From the NCBI GenBank assembly GCA_019218365.1, contig JAHUUJ010000005.1, forward strand, positions 1 to 64,000: 64,000 nucleotides of DNA. Direction: 5' to 3'. Positions 27,541 through 36,280 of the stretch are shown in pieces. Source of the DNA: Actinomycetaceae bacterium TAE3-ERU4 (lineage in GTDB: Bacteria; Actinomycetota; Actinomycetes; Actinomycetales; Actinomycetaceae). The translations under genes and the position numbers were made by a program. The notes under the pieces were generated by a model. The model had not been told where the DNA came from. It ran no database searches and worked only from the letters and a program-made list of their open reading frames with translations. Position 1 is the stretch's first letter; each line of letters begins with the position of its first letter.

Positions 27541-28079
27541 TATTCAACCGCCAGCATCACCTCAAGAACACGGTTCAAGTAGGCATCAACCACCCGCTCA
27601 TCATAAGCACGCTTACCGTAAGCAGTTTCAAAAACTACACTACGCACTTCCCGTGCTGTTAAATCGCGCCCCTCATTAAAGAAAGCAGAAATATTATCTA
27701 AAAAAGCATCTACCTGTTCTACTTTATAACCAGCTTGACTACGCCGTGGATGTTCAAAACGTTCACCTAGAGGCCGAAGCAACCGAGGATACAAAGTAGC
27801 TGCACGGACCGATACTTTATCCAACCATGATTGCTGCCCATTGTGGGTAACATAATCTGCTCTCTCTTGGTTGGTAAGAGCATCAATCAAACGGTCAAGA
27901 GCCGAATCAACTTCGTCTTCATCATATCCATTGCGCTGCAGGGAAAAAACTTTCTGCAAAATGCTATCGGGAGTCAGTTTTCCTACGCCCTCTTCATAAA
28001 AACGACGTGCCTCTTCAAAATAGCTGTTTACTTCTTCTACGTTATAGCCTTTACGCAAATAACCAACGCGCTTAAACAT
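27540..28079 (-). CDS. DivI1A-repeat protein (DivIVA-like)
   Basis: This 179-residue protein is built of four copies of a short DivIVA-like repeat with the pattern GY-x4-V(D/N)-x2-(L/F): GYNVEEVNSYFEEA, GYDEDEVDSALDRL, GYKVEQVDAFLDNI and AYDERVVDAYLNRV. It lacks the long coiled coil of the main cell-pole protein DivIVA/Wag31. It probably has a structural or membrane-curvature role, but nothing here proves it. It overlaps rlmN upstream (8 bp) and touches dxr downstream. Confidence 0.85.
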   Translation of the reverse strand: MFKRVGYLRKGYNVEEVNSYFEEARRFYEEGVGKLTPDSILQKVFSLQRNGYDEDEVDSALDRLIDALTNQERADYVTHNGQQSWLDKVSVRAATLYPRLLRPLGERFEHPRRSQAGYKVEQVDAFLDNISAFFNEGRDLTAREVRSVVFETAYGKRAYDERVVDAYLNRVLEVMLAVE

Positions 28080-29319
28080 TTGTTATCTTTGCCCTTCCCG
28101 CAGCTTTCTGCTTTCTTGTGACTTCTGTTGCTAACTGACCACAAGCCCCATCGATATCAGAGCCTCTCGTATCCCGAATTGTCGTTCGTATTCCAGCAGA
28201 ACGCAACTGATTAACGAAGGCTTCTTGCTGTTCCTTAGTCGAAGCTGTCCAAATCGATCCCGGCGTAGGATTAAGAGGAATTGGATTAACGTGAGCCCAC
28301 CCAGATCCGCGTGCATTTAATTCATCAGCTAATAACTGAGCTCGCCAAGTGTGGTCATTCATATCTTTAATAAGCGCATACTCGATAGAAACACGACGTC
28401 CGGTAACCTCAAAATAATGCCGAGCAGCATCAAGCAGCTCCCCCACTTTCCAACGCGCATTAGCAGGAATCAAATCATCACGTAACTCGTCGTCAGGAGC
28501 ATGTAAAGAAACCGCCAGAGTAACCGGCAAACCAACCTCGGCTAGCTTCAGAATCAGCGGAGCCATCCCTACTGTGGAAACCGTAATGTTACGAGCCGAA
28601 AGCCCGAATCCATACGGAGGTGGCTCAATCATACGATGCAAGGCTTCAACTACCGCACGGTAATTAACCAGAGGCTCTCCCATTCCCATAAAAACTACGT
28701 TAGATAAACGTGCTGGACCGGTAGAAAGAGCTCCCGCCTCGGAAGTAATCATCGCCCGGCGAACCTGCTCAATAATTTCACCAGTAGATAGGTTACGGGT
28801 CAGTCCCATTTGTCCCGTAGCGCAAAATGGGCAGGCCATACCGCAGCCCGCCTGCGAAGATACACAAAGAGTAGTACGGTCTCGATAGCCCATAAGCACT
28901 GACTCTACGCTAGTGCCGTCGTATAAACCCCAGACGTTCTTAATCGTAGATCCACCATCGGCAATTAGTTCAGCCTTTTTTTCTAATAGATTAGGTAAAA
29001 AAGTCTCCGCAACGAAATCGCGCATGGACTCGGGAAGGTCCGTCATCTGGGATGGGTCAGCTTGAAGATTAGAAAAATAATGCCGCGAAAGTTGATCGGC
29101 ACGAAACGCCGGGAACCCTGCAGATTTCAAAAGTTCCTTACGTTTTTCCAAAGTTAAATCAGCCAGGTGCGAGGGAGCCTTACCTTTACGTCTCGCCGTA
29201 AAAGAAATTATTGGTTTAGCATCAGGGCTAGTAGCTCCTTCAGGGGGCTGATCGGTAGGACGAACCTGCCTTCTCGCCTGTGCCTTTAGCTCCTCAATAC
29301 TTGCTATTGTCTCAGTCAA
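28072..29319 (-). CDS. rlmN: 23S rRNA (adenine(2503)-C(2))-methyltransferase RlmN
   Basis: This radical-SAM enzyme methylates A2503 of 23S rRNA and A37 of some tRNAs. The 415-residue protein has the CxxxCxxC cluster motif in CGMACPFCATGQMG, FMGMGEPLVNY, and the catalytic cysteine in DTRGSDIDGACGQLA near the C-terminus. About 50 extra N-terminal residues precede the usual domain. The start appears to be a TTG at 29319 with a weak ribosome binding site, so the N-terminus is uncertain. It lies 4 bases after cdsA. Confidence 0.95.
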   Translation of the reverse strand: MTETIASIEELKAQARRQVRPTDQPPEGATSPDAKPIISFTARRKGKAPSHLADLTLEKRKELLKSAGFPAFRADQLSRHYFSNLQADPSQMTDLPESMRDFVAETFLPNLLEKKAELIADGGSTIKNVWGLYDGTSVESVLMGYRDRTTLCVSSQAGCGMACPFCATGQMGLTRNLSTGEIIEQVRRAMITSEAGALSTGPARLSNVVFMGMGEPLVNYRAVVEALHRMIEPPPYGFGLSARNITVSTVGMAPLILKLAEVGLPVTLAVSLHAPDDELRDDLIPANARWKVGELLDAARHYFEVTGRRVSIEYALIKDMNDHTWRAQLLADELNARGSGWAHVNPIPLNPTPGSIWTASTKEQQEAFVNQLRSAGIRTTIRDTRGSDIDGACGQLATEVTRKQKAAGRAKITNV

Positions 29320-29323
29320 AAAA

Positions 29324-30223
29324 CTACCACCCCAAAGCGATATGCATCACAAGAAAACATGCGGGTGCGGTAACCAAAAGAGAATCTAATCGATCCATAA
29401 TCCCCCCGTGCCCCGGGAGAATATTTCCCATATCTTTTAATCCTAAATCACGTTTTAAGAGAGACTCTGCCAAATCACCGGATGTAGCAGTCACCGCACA
29501 AAGTAACCCCAAGATTATACCCCACCACCAGTGGGCTCCCAGGAATATCATTCCCGAGATTCCTGCTAACAAAGTCCCTAAAAGAGAACCAGCAAAGCCT
29601 TCCCATGATTTCTTAGGAGAAATAGAGGGAGCCATCGGGTGCTTTCCAAAAAGTACCCCCGCAATATATCCCCCGGTATCGTTCATAACGGTAATCAAAA
29701 CAAAAAGAATTTCCGGAATTATTCCTCCGCGCACAAGTATCAAAAGCGCAAAGGAAGCTAACAGAGGAACATACCCGAGAGCAAAAGCCGAAACCGCTAT
29801 GTTACGAATAGTTTGTCTAGCGGAATTGCCAGATACCAAGTGCCAGACTACACCAGCGCCAAGTGCCGCATAAAACGACACAAAGGCAGCTTCCATTCCA
29901 AGTTGATAAGCAGAAACCAATATTCCAATTGCCCCTACCGCAGAAATTGGGTAGGCAATATCAACATTTGCTCGCGCAAACGCAGAACGTAATTCAGACA
30001 GGGCAACTAGGGAACCGGCAATAGTTAAAACTAAAAACCCCACCGGATGTATAACCATTGAAAGAACCAAAACGGTAACTAACAATATCCCCATGCCGAT
30101 AGCTGCTGGCAAATTACGTCCAGCCCGAGACTTATTTTTCGGAGCCTTAGCCGCCTCCTCGACCGTAACCGGTCGACTAGGAGGACGTCTAAAGTCTCTT
30201 CTGCTAAGTCTTTCCATTATCAA
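29324..30223 (-). CDS. cdsA: Phosphatidate cytidylyltransferase
   Basis: This integral membrane enzyme makes CDP-diacylglycerol for phospholipid synthesis. The 299-residue protein starts with about 35 basic residues and then has around seven to eight hydrophobic segments. The family signature [18 protein letters not shown] is followed by [19 protein letters not shown], with the catalytic aspartates, and [13 protein letters not shown]. The ATG overlaps the frr stop by 4 bp (ATGA). Confidence 0.95.
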   Translation of the reverse strand: MIMERLSRRDFRRPPSRPVTVEEAAKAPKNKSRAGRNLPAAIGMGILLVTVLVLSMVIHPVGFLVLTIAGSLVALSELRSAFARANVDIAYPISAVGAIGILVSAYQLGMEAAFVSFYAALGAGVVWHLVSGNSARQTIRNIAVSAFALGYVPLLASFALLILVRGGIIPEILFVLITVMNDTGGYIAGVLFGKHPMAPSISPKKSWEGFAGSLLGTLLAGISGMIFLGAHWWWGIILGLLCAVTATSGDLAESLLKRDLGLKDMGNILPGHGGIMDRLDSLLVTAPACFLVMHIALGW

Positions 30224-30780
30224 ACAGTTAGAAGTTCTGATTCCTTGGCAGCCAAAACCTCATCGACAGAATCAACATGACGCTTGGTAATAGCTTCCAG
30301 TTCCTTTTCTGCGCGCTCTACCTCGTCTTCTCCGGCATCTCCATCTTTTTTAATCTTGTCCAAGGTTTCCTTAGCCTTACGACGAATTCCACGAATAGAA
30401 ACACGTCCTTCCTCAGCTTTTGCCTTTGCTTGCTTGACATAATCACGACGCCGTTCTTCCGTCAAGGCAGGCAGAGAGACACGAATTACCTGACCATCAT
30501 CAGTCGGATTAACTCCCAAATCAGATTCACGGATAGCCTTTAGAATCTCGTTTGTCGCACTACGATCAAAAGGCGTAATCAAAACTGTACGGGCCTCAGG
30601 AATCTGGAAAGATGCAAGCTGCTGCATAGGAGTAGGAGCTCCATAGTACTCAACCATCAAGGAGCTAAACATTCCGGTGTTAGCCCGACCGGTACGAATA
30701 GCCGAAAATTCAGAGCGAACTACGTCCACGGCCTTATCCATTTTTTCTTCAGCTTCTAGCAGAGCCTCGTCAATCATCAT
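30220..30780 (-). CDS. frr: Ribosome recycling factor
   Basis: It splits post-termination ribosomes together with EF-G. The 186-residue protein shows the family features: [39 protein letters not shown], and the C-terminal helix [20 protein letters not shown]. Two ATG codons at 30780 and 30777 are both possible starts; the first shares a base with the pyrH stop. It belongs to the rpsB-tsf-pyrH-frr-cdsA block. Confidence 0.96.
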   Translation of the reverse strand: MMIDEALLEAEEKMDKAVDVVRSEFSAIRTGRANTGMFSSLMVEYYGAPTPMQQLASFQIPEARTVLITPFDRSATNEILKAIRESDLGVNPTDDGQVIRVSLPALTEERRRDYVKQAKAKAEEGRVSIRGIRRKAKETLDKIKKDGDAGEDEVERAEKELEAITKRHVDSVDEVLAAKESELLTV

Positions 30781-31511
30781 TAACCTTCCTTTTGAGCAGT
30801 TACCAAGGTGCCAATTTTTTCACCCAGCAAGGCCCTAGTTACGTTTCCTGGAATATTCATACCGAATACCCTCATGCTTACATTATTATCCATACACAGC
30901 GAAAATGCTGCTGCATCCACTACTTTCAGGCCCTTAGCTAAAGCTTCCTGATAAGTAACCTGCTGCAGCATCTGCGCATCGGGGTTAGAACGGGGGTCAT
31001 CCGTATAGACCCCATCTACCCCATTTTTGGCTACCAGTACCTCATCACAGCGGGTTTCTAAAGCTCTTTGTGCAGCCACGGTATCAGTAGAAAAGAAAGG
31101 CATACCCGCACCGGCACCAAATACAACTACACGCCCTTTTTCCATATGGCGAATAGCACGCAAAGGAATATAACTTTCGGCTACCTGCCCCATCGCAATT
31201 GCTGTCTGCACTCGAGTAGAAACCCCACGCTGCTCCAAAAAGTCTTGCAGGGCAAGCGCGTTCATTACAGTTCCCAGCATTCCCACGTAATCGGCGCGGG
31301 CACGGTCAAAGCCTCGTTTTGATAGTTCAGCACCACGGAAAAAGTTTCCGCCACCCACGACAACTGCAATTTGCACCCCAGCTTCGTTAGCTTTCGCAAT
31401 CTGTTCAGCAACACCAGAAAGGACATCGGGATCGAGTCCAACTTGTCCTCCACCAAAGACCTCACCGGAAAGCTTCAATAAGACTCTTCTACCCGACTTA
31501 GTATCACTCAT
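30780..31511 (-). CDS. pyrH: UMP kinase
   Basis: It phosphorylates UMP to UDP; it belongs to the amino-acid-kinase fold and is usually regulated by UTP and GTP. The 243-residue protein has [13 protein letters not shown] at the N-terminus, [28 protein letters not shown] and the C-terminal [22 protein letters not shown] lies upstream of the ATG. A hairpin terminator separates it from tsf, and its own promoter should lie at about 31515-31560. Confidence 0.96.
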   Translation of the reverse strand: MSDTKSGRRVLLKLSGEVFGGGQVGLDPDVLSGVAEQIAKANEAGVQIAVVVGGGNFFRGAELSKRGFDRARADYVGMLGTVMNALALQDFLEQRGVSTRVQTAIAMGQVAESYIPLRAIRHMEKGRVVVFGAGAGMPFFSTDTVAAQRALETRCDEVLVAKNGVDGVYTDDPRSNPDAQMLQQVTYQEALAKGLKVVDAAAFSLCMDNNVSMRVFGMNIPGNVTRALLGEKIGTLVTAQKEG

Positions 31512-31561
31512 TATTTGCCTTTCATTCAGATTGCTTCTTCCCTAGTTTAGCGGTCTATAAC

Positions 31562-31602
31562 AAGATTCAGCCCCGAGACACGAGACCTCGGGGCTGAATC
31601 TT
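31562..31602 (-). terminator. Terminator after tsf
   Basis: A perfect 16-bp stem (31562-31577 with 31587-31602) with a 9-nt loop lies just past the tsf stop. The following sequence is only weakly T-rich (TTGTTATAG), so some read-through into pyrH is likely. Confidence 0.8.
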
Positions 31603-31611
31603 ATAAAGAAA

Positions 31612-32451
31612 TTAGGAACCTACGTGGAAACGAACGAAGGAAACAACCTTTCCACCAGTCGCTTCAACAATCTGTCCAACAGTTGACTTCGGGTCCTTAG
31701 CAAAAGCCTGATCCAACAAGCAGTTTTCCTTGTAGAAACCGTTCATACGGCCTTCCACAATCTTCGGCAATGCTGCTTCCGGCTTGCCCTCTGCACGGGT
31801 CAGTTCTTCCAAAGTGGCGCGTTCCTTGGAAACTACGTCCTCGGGAACGTCCTCACGAGAGAGGTAGTCAGGCTGGTAAGCGGCAATGTGCAAAGCCAAG
31901 TCGTGAGCAACCTCAGAAGCAGGCTTGTCAGTACCAACCAAAACACCAACCTGCGGAGGCAGGTCAGGGTTGGAGTGGTGCAAGTAAGAGGTAACTGCAG
32001 GAGCAGCCACACGAGCCATACGGGAAACTACAATCTTTTCACCGATAACCGAGGCAACGCCCTCAACCAGGTCCTTCACAGTACCTTCGGCAGCGGGAGC
32101 GGATAGCAGTTCTTCCACGTTGGTCGCACCGGATTCAACAGCGGCAGCTAATACCTTATTTGCAAACTCAATAAACTTTTCGTTCTTAGCAACGAAGTCA
32201 GTTTCAGAGTTAACCTCTACCATTACGCCTACCTGGCCATCAGCCTCATCCGCGATGCTTACAAGAACCAATCCGGCAGAAGCCGAACGACCCTCGCGCT
32301 TCGAAAGAGACTTAATGCCCTTGAGACGAATTACCTCAACGGCTTTGTCCATGTCGCCATTAGCTTCTTCCAAAGCCTTTTTGACGTCCATCAGACCAGC
32401 GCCGGTCTTTTCACGCAGAGCCTTGATGTCTGCTGTGGTGTAGTTAGCCAT
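31612..32451 (-). CDS. tsf: Elongation factor Ts
   Basis: It recharges EF-Tu by exchanging GDP for GTP. The 279-residue protein has the N-terminal UBA-like domain with LREKTGAGLMDVKKALEEAN, the EF-Tu contact motif ETDFVAKNEKF, and a C-terminal VGQIVEATGGKVVSFVRF. A clear AAAGG precedes the ATG. It follows rpsB by 19 bases. Confidence 0.96.
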   Translation of the reverse strand: MANYTTADIKALREKTGAGLMDVKKALEEANGDMDKAVEVIRLKGIKSLSKREGRSASAGLVLVSIADEADGQVGVMVEVNSETDFVAKNEKFIEFANKVLAAAVESGATNVEELLSAPAAEGTVKDLVEGVASVIGEKIVVSRMARVAAPAVTSYLHHSNPDLPPQVGVLVGTDKPASEVAHDLALHIAAYQPDYLSREDVPEDVVSKERATLEELTRAEGKPEAALPKIVEGRMNGFYKENCLLDQAFAKDPKSTVGQIVEATGGKVVSFVRFHVGS

Positions 32452-32470
32452 TCGATATTACCTTTCGAGA

Positions 32471-33316
32471 TCAGGCTTCTTCGGTCTTGGTTTCTTCAGC
32501 GGCAGCTTCGGCAGTTTCTTCCTTGGCCTCAGCTTTTTCGCCTTCTTCAGATGCGTTTAGAAGTTCACGCTCCCACTCAGCCAAGGGCTCAGCTTCAGCG
32601 ACTTCTTCTGCACCGGTCTTGGCGCCAGAACGAGCGACCAGGCCTTCTGCACAGGCATCAGCAACAACGCGAGTTAGAAGTGCGACAGCGCGAATTGCGT
32701 CATCGTTACCAGGAATGCAGTAGTCGATTTCGTCGGGGTCGCAGTTGGTGTCCAAGATAGCAACCACGGGAATGTTCAGCTTCTTAGCCTCAGCAACCGC
32801 CAGGTGCTCCTTCTTGGTGTCGATAATCCACACAGCCGAGGGAACCTTGACCATGTCGCGGATACCGTTAAGGGTACGCGAGAGCTTGTCCTTCTCGCGA
32901 CGCATCATCAACAGTTCCTTCTTGGTGTACTGCGAGGCAGCAACATCTTCAAAGTCAACCTGTTCAAGTTCCTTCATACGCTGGATACGACCAGAAACGG
33001 TCTTAAAGTTGGTAAGCATACCACCTAACCAGCGGTGGTTTACGTAGGGCATTCCCACACGAGTTGCCTGCTCAGCAACTGCAGCCTGAGCCTGCTTCTT
33101 AGTACCAACGAACAAAACGGTGCCACCGTGAGCAACGGTCTGCTTCAAGAAGTCGTACGCAATGTCAATATCAGCAATGGTCTGCTGTAGGTCGATAATG
33201 TAGATTCCGTTACGCTCAGCCAGGAGGTAAGGCTTTACCTTCGGGTTCCAACGACGGGTCTGGTGACCGAAGTGAACGCCAGCTTCGAGCAATTCACTCA
33301 TCTTGACTACTGCCAT
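32471..33316 (-). CDS. rpsB: 30S ribosomal protein S2
   Basis: This is the S2 protein of the small subunit, 281 residues. Diagnostic segments are [31 protein letters not shown] and [19 protein letters not shown]. The last 45 or so residues form a Glu/Ala-rich acidic tail not present in E. coli S2 but common in actinobacteria. GGAAAGGAAAATAAC precedes the ATG. Transcription probably starts about 175 bases upstream, behind a structured leader. Confidence 0.96.
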   Translation of the reverse strand: MAVVKMSELLEAGVHFGHQTRRWNPKVKPYLLAERNGIYIIDLQQTIADIDIAYDFLKQTVAHGGTVLFVGTKKQAQAAVAEQATRVGMPYVNHRWLGGMLTNFKTVSGRIQRMKELEQVDFEDVAASQYTKKELLMMRREKDKLSRTLNGIRDMVKVPSAVWIIDTKKEHLAVAEAKKLNIPVVAILDTNCDPDEIDYCIPGNDDAIRAVALLTRVVADACAEGLVARSGAKTGAEEVAEAEPLAEWERELLNASEEGEKAEAKEETAEAAAEETKTEEA

Positions 33317-33490
33317 GTTATTTTCCTTTCCACGCCAAATGGCGCGAGGGCTAAAAGCCCTTTCAGATTTAGTTGAGTTTACAAAAACACTTTTGTGTTC
33401 CTGCCCTAGTGCCCTTCGTTTCGCACCCCAGTTTCAAACTAGGGACTCCGCGAAGACGAACGCCAAAGCGCTTTGGACACGCGAAGTCGC
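33317..33490 (-). promoter_or_regulatory. Structured 5' leader of rpsB
   Basis: The minus-strand leader can form several separate hairpins: CCAAAGCGCTTTGG; CCCTAGT paired with ACTAGGG about 30 bases later; AACAC-AAAA-GTGTT; GGGCT-TTT-AGCCC; and CGCCA-TT-TGGCG just before the ribosome binding site. In other bacteria rpsB is autoregulated by S2 through its leader; whether this one is cannot be told. No gene is seen between 33317 and 33663. Confidence 0.5.
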
Positions 33491-33493
33491 CCA

Positions 33494-33523
33494 CCTATAG
33501 GCAGACGCTAGGAAAAGTGTAAA
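33494..33523 (-). promoter_or_regulatory. Promoter of rpsB-tsf
   Basis: On the minus strand TTTACA (33523-33518) and TATAGG (33499-33494) are 18 bases apart, giving a start site near 33488 and a leader of about 170 nt. Confidence 0.55.
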
Positions 33524-33663
33524 CCATTTGGACTAGATTTCTGGAATTATTTGTAGTTCTAGATAGCTTAAGTAGCCACTATCACATTTCATTCACATTT
33601 TTTCTATCCCCAGACTGTCTGTTTTCCCTCTGCTCGCCAGCTTATTTTTCAGAAAATTAAAAT

Positions 33664-34164
33664 ATGAGCATAAAGAAAAATACAGTTTTTATCCTAGCTA
33701 GCCTTCTCTCTTGTTTTGGAAGCGTAGTATCCCAAAATTCCCACACACCCTCATTAAGTTCTGTAAACAGTTTCATTCCACCCGTCTGGCCGGTAGTTAT
33801 TTTAGAAAGATATGAGGAATTAGAAAAATACTGGGACAAGGGTCATCGCGTCGTTACTCTAAAATGTGCTTTTTCATCCTCAATTAAAGCCAGCGGAAAC
33901 GGAAAACTAATCTTCCATGGAAACACTCCTGTCGGGCAGAGCGTATCAATTCTGCATTCAAGCGGGTTTCGCACCACCTATACAAATATCGAAATAAATC
34001 CAAATTTGAAGTCAGATTCCCCCATTCTTGCAGGTACTGAGGTAGGAAAATGCGCTAAAGGATATTTTCTTTGGGGAGCAAAAATAAATTCAAAAGAATA
34101 CTTCAATCCGCTAAAACTGATAGTTGGAAAACCTCAGCTAACACCGTGGGCACCCGCTCCTTAA
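33664..34164 (+). CDS. Secreted LytM/M23-like protein with degenerate active site
   Basis: This 166-residue protein starts with a signal peptide (KKNTVFILASLLSCFGSVVS) and carries an M23 peptidase-like beta domain at about 55-155. In active enzymes of this locus the first zinc motif reads GHRGVDL and the last LHWG. Here they read GHRVVTL and FLWG, so the Asp and final His ligands are gone. It is probably a non-catalytic regulator or binding module, like EnvC or NlpD. Mycobacteria also have an M23-type gene divergent from rpsB, which supports the identification. The start lacks a strong ribosome binding site. It shares the bases TTAA with the convergent xerC stop. Confidence 0.72.
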   Translation: MSIKKNTVFILASLLSCFGSVVSQNSHTPSLSSVNSFIPPVWPVVILERYEELEKYWDKGHRVVTLKCAFSSSIKASGNGKLIFHGNTPVGQSVSILHSSGFRTTYTNIEINPNLKSDSPILAGTEVGKCAKGYFLWGAKINSKEYFNPLKLIVGKPQLTPWAPAP

Positions 34165-35105
34165 GCACGGGGAAAAGCTTGGAGATATGCTGCTGTAAGA
34201 CGCTTTTGGTCAACATGCGTATAGCGTTGAGTTGTTTGCAGCGAAGAATGTCCTAATAAATCTTGAACCACTCGTAAATCAGCCCCACCCGACAAGAGGT
34301 GTGTAGCTGCAGAATGACGTAAAGCGTGTGGTGAAATATCAGGTACTCCCGCCTTGGTAGCTAAAACATGAATATCTTCACGAGCGGCTCTTTGATTTAG
34401 ACGTTTCCCTTTTACTCCCATAAAAAGGGCACCTTCAGACAATGACTTTTCTCGAAAAAAAGGAAAAGCGTAATCGAGATAAAGAGAAAGTACGTAGCGC
34501 GCAGGCTTTCCTAATGGAACCACTCGTTCTTTATTACCCTTACCCAGAACCCGAACCGTTAAATCAGATAAGTTCAAATCAGATACATTAAGACCAACCA
34601 ATTCTGAAATTCTAATTCCAGTAGCGTAGAGCAATTCAGCCATAGCCCAACAACGCAGCGCAACAGCTTTATCTGTTTCGCCATCAGCTAGGGCATAGGC
34701 TTTCTGCGCATATTTAAGAAGCGAACGCACCTGCTCTTGATTCAACACCGTCGGTAGATATTTTTCTAACTTTGGAGTTTGTAAACTCTGCGCAGGATTA
34801 GATTCAACTAACCTATTTTTTGCTGCCCAAGAAAAGAATCCACGCAAAGAAGCTGCTTTACGCGCAAGGGAAGAACGCGCAATTCCATCTTCAAGCTCCC
34901 GCCCCAACCATAAACGTAAGTCAGTTATCGTTACCGAAGAAAGAGAAAAATTATCTAGTTCTTTGCCAGAAATAGTATTCAAACAATCCTGCACATCAGA
35001 CATATATGCACGTACGGTGTGTTGGCTCAGCCCTTTTTCCAGCGCCAAGAATTTACGGTATTGCTCAAGGACAGATTCCAACAAGTCACTTTCTTTTTTC
35101 TTCAT
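34161..35105 (-). CDS. xerC: Tyrosine recombinase XerC-type
   Basis: This 314-residue site-specific recombinase would resolve chromosome dimers at dif with XerD. The N-terminal SAM-like core-binding domain covers about 10-110. The catalytic residues are visible: Arg in ATGIRISELVGL, Lys in GKGNKERVVPLG, HxxR in SPHALRHSAATHLL, His in LLGHSSLQTTQ and Tyr in RYTHVD. No accessory mobile genes are nearby, and the locus (xerC near dprA and yifB) is the standard actinobacterial one. There is no clear ribosome binding site. Confidence 0.9.
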   Translation of the reverse strand: MKKKESDLLESVLEQYRKFLALEKGLSQHTVRAYMSDVQDCLNTISGKELDNFSLSSVTITDLRLWLGRELEDGIARSSLARKAASLRGFFSWAAKNRLVESNPAQSLQTPKLEKYLPTVLNQEQVRSLLKYAQKAYALADGETDKAVALRCWAMAELLYATGIRISELVGLNVSDLNLSDLTVRVLGKGNKERVVPLGKPARYVLSLYLDYAFPFFREKSLSEGALFMGVKGKRLNQRAAREDIHVLATKAGVPDISPHALRHSAATHLLSGGADLRVVQDLLGHSSLQTTQRYTHVDQKRLTAAYLQAFPRA

Positions 35106-35120
35106 AGAAAAATCAAAAAA

Positions 35121-36071
35121 CTAACGTAATACCGAAGAAGCAACACGATAGTAGTGATGCCGGCGTCCACGAATCGCAATTGAATAGGTTGAAATATTTT
35201 CTGGCAGACTCACTCCTAAATATCCGCAATCACCCAAATGATGTATATCCACGCCCGATTGCTTTGACATAAGTGCAATTTCACGGATTGTATCTACATC
35301 TGCACCCTCTTGTGAAGTTCCTACAGCGCTCATCGCCAAGACGCCTTCCGCATGAGCACAAGAAACCCAAGAAGAAACTAAATCTAAAGTTACTCCCGGT
35401 ACGCTGCCCGGGGCCGGGAACAAGATTACATCCGCTCCCGCTTCGGCCAATTCCTTAATCACCTGTGGGGAGGTAATCATCGCCCCTCCTTGTGAATCAA
35501 CTCCTGCCGCATGCATTCGGCCTGCTATAAGCAAAATTTCTTCTCCTAAAGCAGCCCTTATTTCCCCTACCCGGCGAACTAACTCAGCATTCGTCACACC
35601 GGTTCCCGGGTTACCGGTCAAAATAATAAACTGAGCCCCCTGAGAATAGGCTTTTCTAGCATTTTCAATAGTAGCCACACGTCCTGCCGACATAGCCCAG
35701 GGAGTTGTTTTGTCCTGTTTTAAAGTTTCCAATAGTTCATCAGGAACCGGTTCTAGATTAATTCCCACTACGCGCCCGGTAAGCTTCCCTAGTTCTTTCA
35801 AAAGAGAATCAGTATTTTCAGTAGGCAAACCTACAATTTTCGGATTATTCACATCATACAAATTAGAAATGAGTAAATCTGCACCGTTTGCCGCTGCCAA
35901 CTCAGCATTAGTTATACCATCTACTAAAGGTTGTGTTTGACAAATAGATTCCGCAGCCAATACACGCCCTTCAGATCCTAAAATTGCTTGACGTAATTCA
36001 CTACGTTTTTCCACACCACCTCTACAGGCAGACTGCAACTCGGTAGATGAAGCCGAAATAATACGTTTCAT
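35121..36071 (-). CDS. Uncharacterised TIM-barrel-like protein
   Basis: A 316-residue soluble protein I cannot assign to a known function. The alternating pattern of strands and helices suggests a TIM barrel: LAAESICQTQPLVDGITNAE, GADLLISNLYDVNNP, QFIILTGNPGTGVTNAE, EILLIAGRMHAAG, GADVILFPAPGSVPGV and GVDIHHLGDCGYLG. The fragment DGITNAEL recurs as GVTNAEL. The C-terminus is basic (IRGRRHHYYRVASS). From memory, similar proteins are labelled PEP-phosphonomutase-like or DUF7916; I could not check this. It is divergent from a symporter gene and upstream of xerC on the same strand, suggesting it acts on the imported solute. Confidence 0.75.
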   Translation of the reverse strand: MKRIISASSTELQSACRGGVEKRSELRQAILGSEGRVLAAESICQTQPLVDGITNAELAAANGADLLISNLYDVNNPKIVGLPTENTDSLLKELGKLTGRVVGINLEPVPDELLETLKQDKTTPWAMSAGRVATIENARKAYSQGAQFIILTGNPGTGVTNAELVRRVGEIRAALGEEILLIAGRMHAAGVDSQGGAMITSPQVIKELAEAGADVILFPAPGSVPGVTLDLVSSWVSCAHAEGVLAMSAVGTSQEGADVDTIREIALMSKQSGVDIHHLGDCGYLGVSLPENISTYSIAIRGRRHHYYRVASSVLR

Positions 36072-36099
36072 TGTTATTTTCCTTGGAATCTATATAGGT

Positions 36100-36240
36100 A
36101 GCTGTTACTTACATTCTAGAGTTGATTCCCTTACACGTCAGCTTTGTCAGGCCACTTAAAACAAATTAAGAAAATAAAATACATAAAATTGTAATAAATT
36201 AGTAAAATTTTAAAAAATAAGGTAGGGTGTCTTAATTCCT
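36100..36240. promoter_or_regulatory. AT-rich divergent promoter region
   Basis: This stretch between the barrel-protein gene and the symporter gene is very rich in A and T. On the plus strand TTGTAA (36189-36194) and TAAAAA (36211-36216) are 16 bases apart and may drive the symporter. A small TTCCT/AGGAA hairpin follows. Confidence 0.35.
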
Positions 36241-36280
36241 GTAGATAGGAAAAGGACTATAACAAGGATTAGGTCAACGT

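Noticed and set aside
34161-35105. XerC-type gene as a phage or integrative-element integrase
   Set aside because: No attachment-site repeat, phage or plasmid gene is near, and the gene sits in the conserved xerC position beside dprA and yifB.
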